A stretch of DNA of 32,585 nucleotides from an uncultured Oscillospiraceae bacterium (GTDB taxonomy: Bacteria; Bacillota; Clostridia; Oscillospirales; Ruminococcaceae). The stretch lies in NCBI GenBank assembly GCA_910583935.1, contig CAJTZM010000020.1, positions 1 to 32,585 of the forward strand, given 5' to 3'. The translations under genes and the position numbers were made by a program. The notes beneath the pieces were generated by a model. The model did not search any database and was not told the DNA's origin. It was given only the letters and a program-made list of their open reading frames with translations. Positions 29,986 through 32,585 of this stretch are shown here, piece after piece. Position 1 is the first letter of the stretch; every line of letters begins with the position of its first letter.

Positions 29986-30837
29986 TTATTCGCTGCGCTG
30001 GTAGATGGCAGGCTGTACATAGTTATAGCGGGACATACCGTTGATACTTTCGGAATGGCCGATAAACAGAAAGCCGCCGGGCGCCGTCCAGTCGTAAAAT
30101 TTATTGACCAGCTTTGTCTTTGTATCCGTGTCGAAATAAATCATGACGTTGCGGCAGAAAATCAAATCAAACGGCTTTTTAAACTGGAATGGTTCCATCA
30201 GATTGCCAGGACGGAAAATAACCTCTTTGCGCAAATTATCGGAAATCTGAAAGGTTCCGTCGGGAAGAGACTTCAGGTATTTAGTCTTCCACTTAGGCGG
30301 CAGATCCTTTAGATCCGACGCGTTGTAGATCCCCTGCTGTGCCTTGGACAGAACGCGCATAGAAATATCCGTTGCCAAAATGGTAGTATCCCACATGGAT
30401 TTGCGGCTGCCAAAATATTCGTCGATTACCATCGCGGTGTTGTAGGCCTCCTGGCCGGTAGAGCATCCGGCGCTCCAGATGCGCATTTCGCGGTTGTGGC
30501 ACCGCTGCTCAAGATATGGCAGCACATGCTTGAACAAATAATTAAAATGCTCGTTTTCCCGCATGAAATAAGAAAGATTGGTGGTCAGCTTATTTAAAAG
30601 GGTAGCCACTTCATTTCCGGATTTATCCTTGAATACCAGATCCATATACTGCTGGAAATTGGAGCAGCCCTTCATCTGCAACTCCTGGGCGAGGCGGCTT
30701 TCAATCAAAACACGCTTTTTGCTCAGATCAATTCCGTATTTGCTTTTAACAAAATTCACAAGGGTTGTGAATTCCTTATCAGTCATACGAATCAGACGCG
30801 ACTGAGCGTCTTTCGCATTTTTTTGCTGCGTAATCAC
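29986..30837 (-). CDS. cheR: Chemoreceptor glutamate methyltransferase CheR
   Basis: A 283-residue CheR: an all-helical N-terminal domain (about 15-90), then the SAM-binding domain with 'R-I-W-S-A-G-C-S-T-G-Q-E-A-Y' and 'I-L-A-T-D-I-S'. 'F-D-L-I-F-C-R-N-V-M-I-Y-F-D' and 'L-F-I-G-H-S-E-S' are also seen. It methylates receptor glutamates, opposing CheB. A GTG start has AAAGGAG eight bases upstream. It is followed by cheB after a 156-bp gap that shows no gene and no clear terminator, and preceded by cheW after 20 bp. Confidence 0.96.
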   Translation of the reverse strand: MITQQKNAKDAQSRLIRMTDKEFTTLVNFVKSKYGIDLSKKRVLIESRLAQELQMKGCSNFQQYMDLVFKDKSGNEVATLLNKLTTNLSYFMRENEHFNYLFKHVLPYLEQRCHNREMRIWSAGCSTGQEAYNTAMVIDEYFGSRKSMWDTTILATDISMRVLSKAQQGIYNASDLKDLPPKWKTKYLKSLPDGTFQISDNLRKEVIFRPGNLMEPFQFKKPFDLIFCRNVMIYFDTDTKTKLVNKFYDWTAPGGFLFIGHSESINGMSRYNYVQPAIYQRSE

Positions 30838-30857
30838 GATACTGACTCCTTTTCTTA

Positions 30858-31334
30858 CTAATATAACTGAAGATCGTTTTGAAAGAATTTATTGCAGTCA
30901 ATATTCAGGATGCTTCTGTCCCCGATTTTTGAAATGGAGGACAGGTAGCGCTCTCCCTGACGGCCCAGATCCGGCAGCGTGTTCGACTGCCCGTCGTGAA
31001 TGGAAACCACCTCGGCCACGCTGTCCACAATCAGGCCTACCTGCATATCCTCGACCAGCACCACAATAATGCAGGTCTTATCGTCGTAAGGGCGCTCCTC
31101 CTGGCCGAATTTCAGCCGTACGTCGATAACCGGAACGACCTTGCCGCGCAGGTTGATGATCCCCTTGATGTAAGCGGGCAGAGAAGGAACAAAGGTAATC
31201 GGCAGAATGCTGATAATCTCCGTAACATGGAACAGCTCAATTCCATAAAATGTATCGTCGATATAAAATGACAGGTATCTTCCGTTTAAATCGTCGAGAT
31301 TTTTCTCGTCGGTCATAATCTGATTCTCGCTCAT
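30858..31334 (-). CDS. cheW: Chemotaxis coupling protein CheW
   Basis: A 158-residue CheW that links receptors to CheA: 'Y-L-S-F-Y-I-D-D-T-F-Y-G-I-E-L-F-H-V-T-E-I', 'P-A-Y-I-K-G-I-I-N-L-R-G-K-V-V-P-V-I-D-V-R-L-K-F-G' and 'V-G-L-I-V-D-S-V-A-E-V' are the family landmarks. It lies 18 bp downstream of cheA, with AAGGGG before the ATG. Confidence 0.96.
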   Translation of the reverse strand: MSENQIMTDEKNLDDLNGRYLSFYIDDTFYGIELFHVTEIISILPITFVPSLPAYIKGIINLRGKVVPVIDVRLKFGQEERPYDDKTCIIVVLVEDMQVGLIVDSVAEVVSIHDGQSNTLPDLGRQGERYLSSISKIGDRSILNIDCNKFFQNDLQLY

Positions 31335-31352
31335 TGTAAAACACCCCTTCTC

Positions 31353-32585
31353 TTATAACAGATTCAGCAGATTGTTGGCGTCCAGAATCAGGCTGATACT
31401 GCCGTCGCCCAGAATCGTGCAGCCGGAAAGCCCCAGCTTTTTCAGTTCATACTTATTTAAAAACGGAGGGAACGGCTTTACAACCACCTGCTGCTCGCCG
31501 AGCAGCTCGTCGGCAAAAATGCAGGCAATTTTATCGTTGTTTTCAATCTGGATGACGATTCCGTCGTTAAGCTCGGTAATCTCGGTGGAAACGCCGAACA
31601 GACGATGCAGCCGAATGAGCGGGAAGCATTCGCCGCGCAGCATGATCATCTCGGTGCCGTCGGTATCCAAAATCACCTGCCGGTCCTCGGCCACCTGCTC
31701 GTCGGAAATCTTGAAGGACTGTTTAATGGAATTGATCGGCAGCGTATAGATCGAATCGCCAACCGCCAGCTCCATACCGTCGACAATCGCAAGCGTCAGC
31801 GGGATCTTAATGGTAAAGGTGGTTCCCTGCCCGCGCTTGCTGTCAATCGAAAGGGTGCCGCCCACTTTTTCAATGTTTTTGCGGACGACGTCCATCCCAA
31901 CGCCACGGCCGGAAAATTCCGTGACCTCTTTGTTGGTGGAAAAGCCGGGAAGCATTATGAGGCCAAAAATTTCCTTATCCGTATATTCGCTTTCAGGCTT
32001 GGTCAGAATCCCGTTTTCCCGCGCCTTTTTCAAAAGCTTTTCGGTATCCAGTCCGCTTCCGTCGTCGGCAATGGTGATGACGATTTCGCCGCCCACGTTG
32101 TTGGCGGACAAGGTGATCTTGCCCCGCTCTGGCTTGCCCGCCGCCAGACGCTCCTCCGGCGTTTCGATGGCGTGGTCCATAGAGTTGCGGACCATGTGCA
32201 TAAACGGGTCGCCAATGGCCTCGTTGATGGTTTTATCAATCTCGGTATCGCCGCCCTCGGTGACCAGGTCCGCCTGCTTATTGAGCTTTTTGCACATATC
32301 GCGCACAATGCGGTTCATCCGCTGGAACAGGCCGGAAATCGGCACCATCCGCATGGACATGACCACATCCTGCAGCTCATCGGTCAGCTTGCGCAGCTCC
32401 CGGGCGGATTTCTGGAAATTGTCCAGCTGAAGGCCCCGAAGATCCGGGTTGCCGACCACCATAGATTCGGTGGTGACCAGTTCGCCCACCAGGTCCATCA
32501 GCTGGTCGATTTTGGCCTGGTTTACGCTGATAAGGCTCTGCTTCGCCTTTCCGGCGGAGGCCGGCGCGGCCGCCGCCGCTTTGGG
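31353..32585 (-). CDS. cheA: Chemotaxis histidine kinase CheA (3' part; N-terminus beyond window)
   Basis: The visible 410 residues cover an Ala/Pro linker, the P3 dimerisation helices ('I-D-Q-L-M-D-L-V-G-E-L-V-T-T-E-S-M') and the P4 kinase. The N box is in HMVRNSMDHAIE, G1 in ADDGSGLD, and G2 in GFSTNKEVTEFSGRGVGMD. The C-terminal P5 CheW-like domain follows. The phosphorylated-histidine P1 domain and P2 lie beyond the right edge. The gene leads into cheW and cheR, so the operon promoter is also outside the window. Confidence 0.95.
   Translation of the reverse strand, partial: PKAAAAAPASAGKAKQSLISVNQAKIDQLMDLVGELVTTESMVVGNPDLRGLQLDNFQKSARELRKLTDELQDVVMSMRMVPISGLFQRMNRIVRDMCKKLNKQADLVTEGGDTEIDKTINEAIGDPFMHMVRNSMDHAIETPEERLAAGKPERGKITLSANNVGGEIVITIADDGSGLDTEKLLKKARENGILTKPESEYTDKEIFGLIMLPGFSTNKEVTEFSGRGVGMDVVRKNIEKVGGTLSIDSKRGQGTTFTIKIPLTLAIVDGMELAVGDSIYTLPINSIKQSFKISDEQVAEDRQVILDTDGTEMIMLRGECFPLIRLHRLFGVSTEITELNDGIVIQIENNDKIACIFADELLGEQQVVVKPFPPFLNKYELKKLGLSGCTILGDGSISLILDANNLLNLL

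Overview
The window is about 32.6 kb of GC-rich DNA from an endospore-forming, motile, Gram-positive anaerobe. Sporulation genes (yabP, yabQ, sigG), a cheA-cheW-cheR-cheB cluster, low-molecular-weight DD-carboxypeptidase, lipoproteins and strong AGGAGG-type ribosome binding sites point to class Clostridia. A high-GC gut lineage such as Oscillospirales is plausible, but I infer that from style and not from a marker gene. No rRNA, tRNA or CRISPR array was seen.

Left part (1-10.3 kb): a PTS EIIA fragment, endonuclease III (nth) and a lipoprotein lie on the minus strand. Then come leuA with its own promoter and terminator, a methyltransferase remnant, and the cluster yabP-yabQ-divIC-yabR with a candidate sigma-E promoter in front and a vegetative promoter inside yabQ. 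An amidohydrolase/fumarase-alpha pair follows, then a THUMP rRNA methyltransferase, a RibD-C reductase and the long ribosome-hibernation factor hpf, all three on the minus strand.

Middle (10.3-21.8 kb): a degraded small hydrophobic toxin module, an M3 peptidase lipoprotein, a flavin reductase, nrdR, a PLP aminotransferase, asnS, a DD-carboxypeptidase, an RluA-type pseudouridine synthase overlapping radC, and a second amidohydrolase paralogous to the first.

Accessory AT-rich island (about 22.1-23.7 kb): two tandem small Cro/CI-type regulators with matching operator-like leaders, then two tandem copies (about 325 bp each) of a compact module. Each module holds a 27-residue hydrophobic peptide, a convergent RNA with strong promoter and terminator, and a sequestered Shine-Dalgarno sequence. 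This is the architecture of a TxpA/RatA-like type I toxin-antitoxin system. The module at 10.3-10.6 kb is a third copy whose toxin frame is broken by one base. Beside the island, downstream of sigG, is an overlooked 32-residue Gln/Asn/Lys-rich gene with a near-perfect ribosome binding site and a good candidate sigma-G promoter, possibly a new small spore protein.

Right part (23.7-32.6 kb): sigG, a PRC-barrel gene (ylmC type), rpsB with a structured leader, tsf, a flotillin, and the chemotaxis genes cheB, cheR, cheW and the 3' part of cheA on the minus strand.

The strongest candidates for something undescribed are the three-copy toxin/RNA module with mirrored 5' ends, and the sigG-adjacent Q/N-rich micro-gene.
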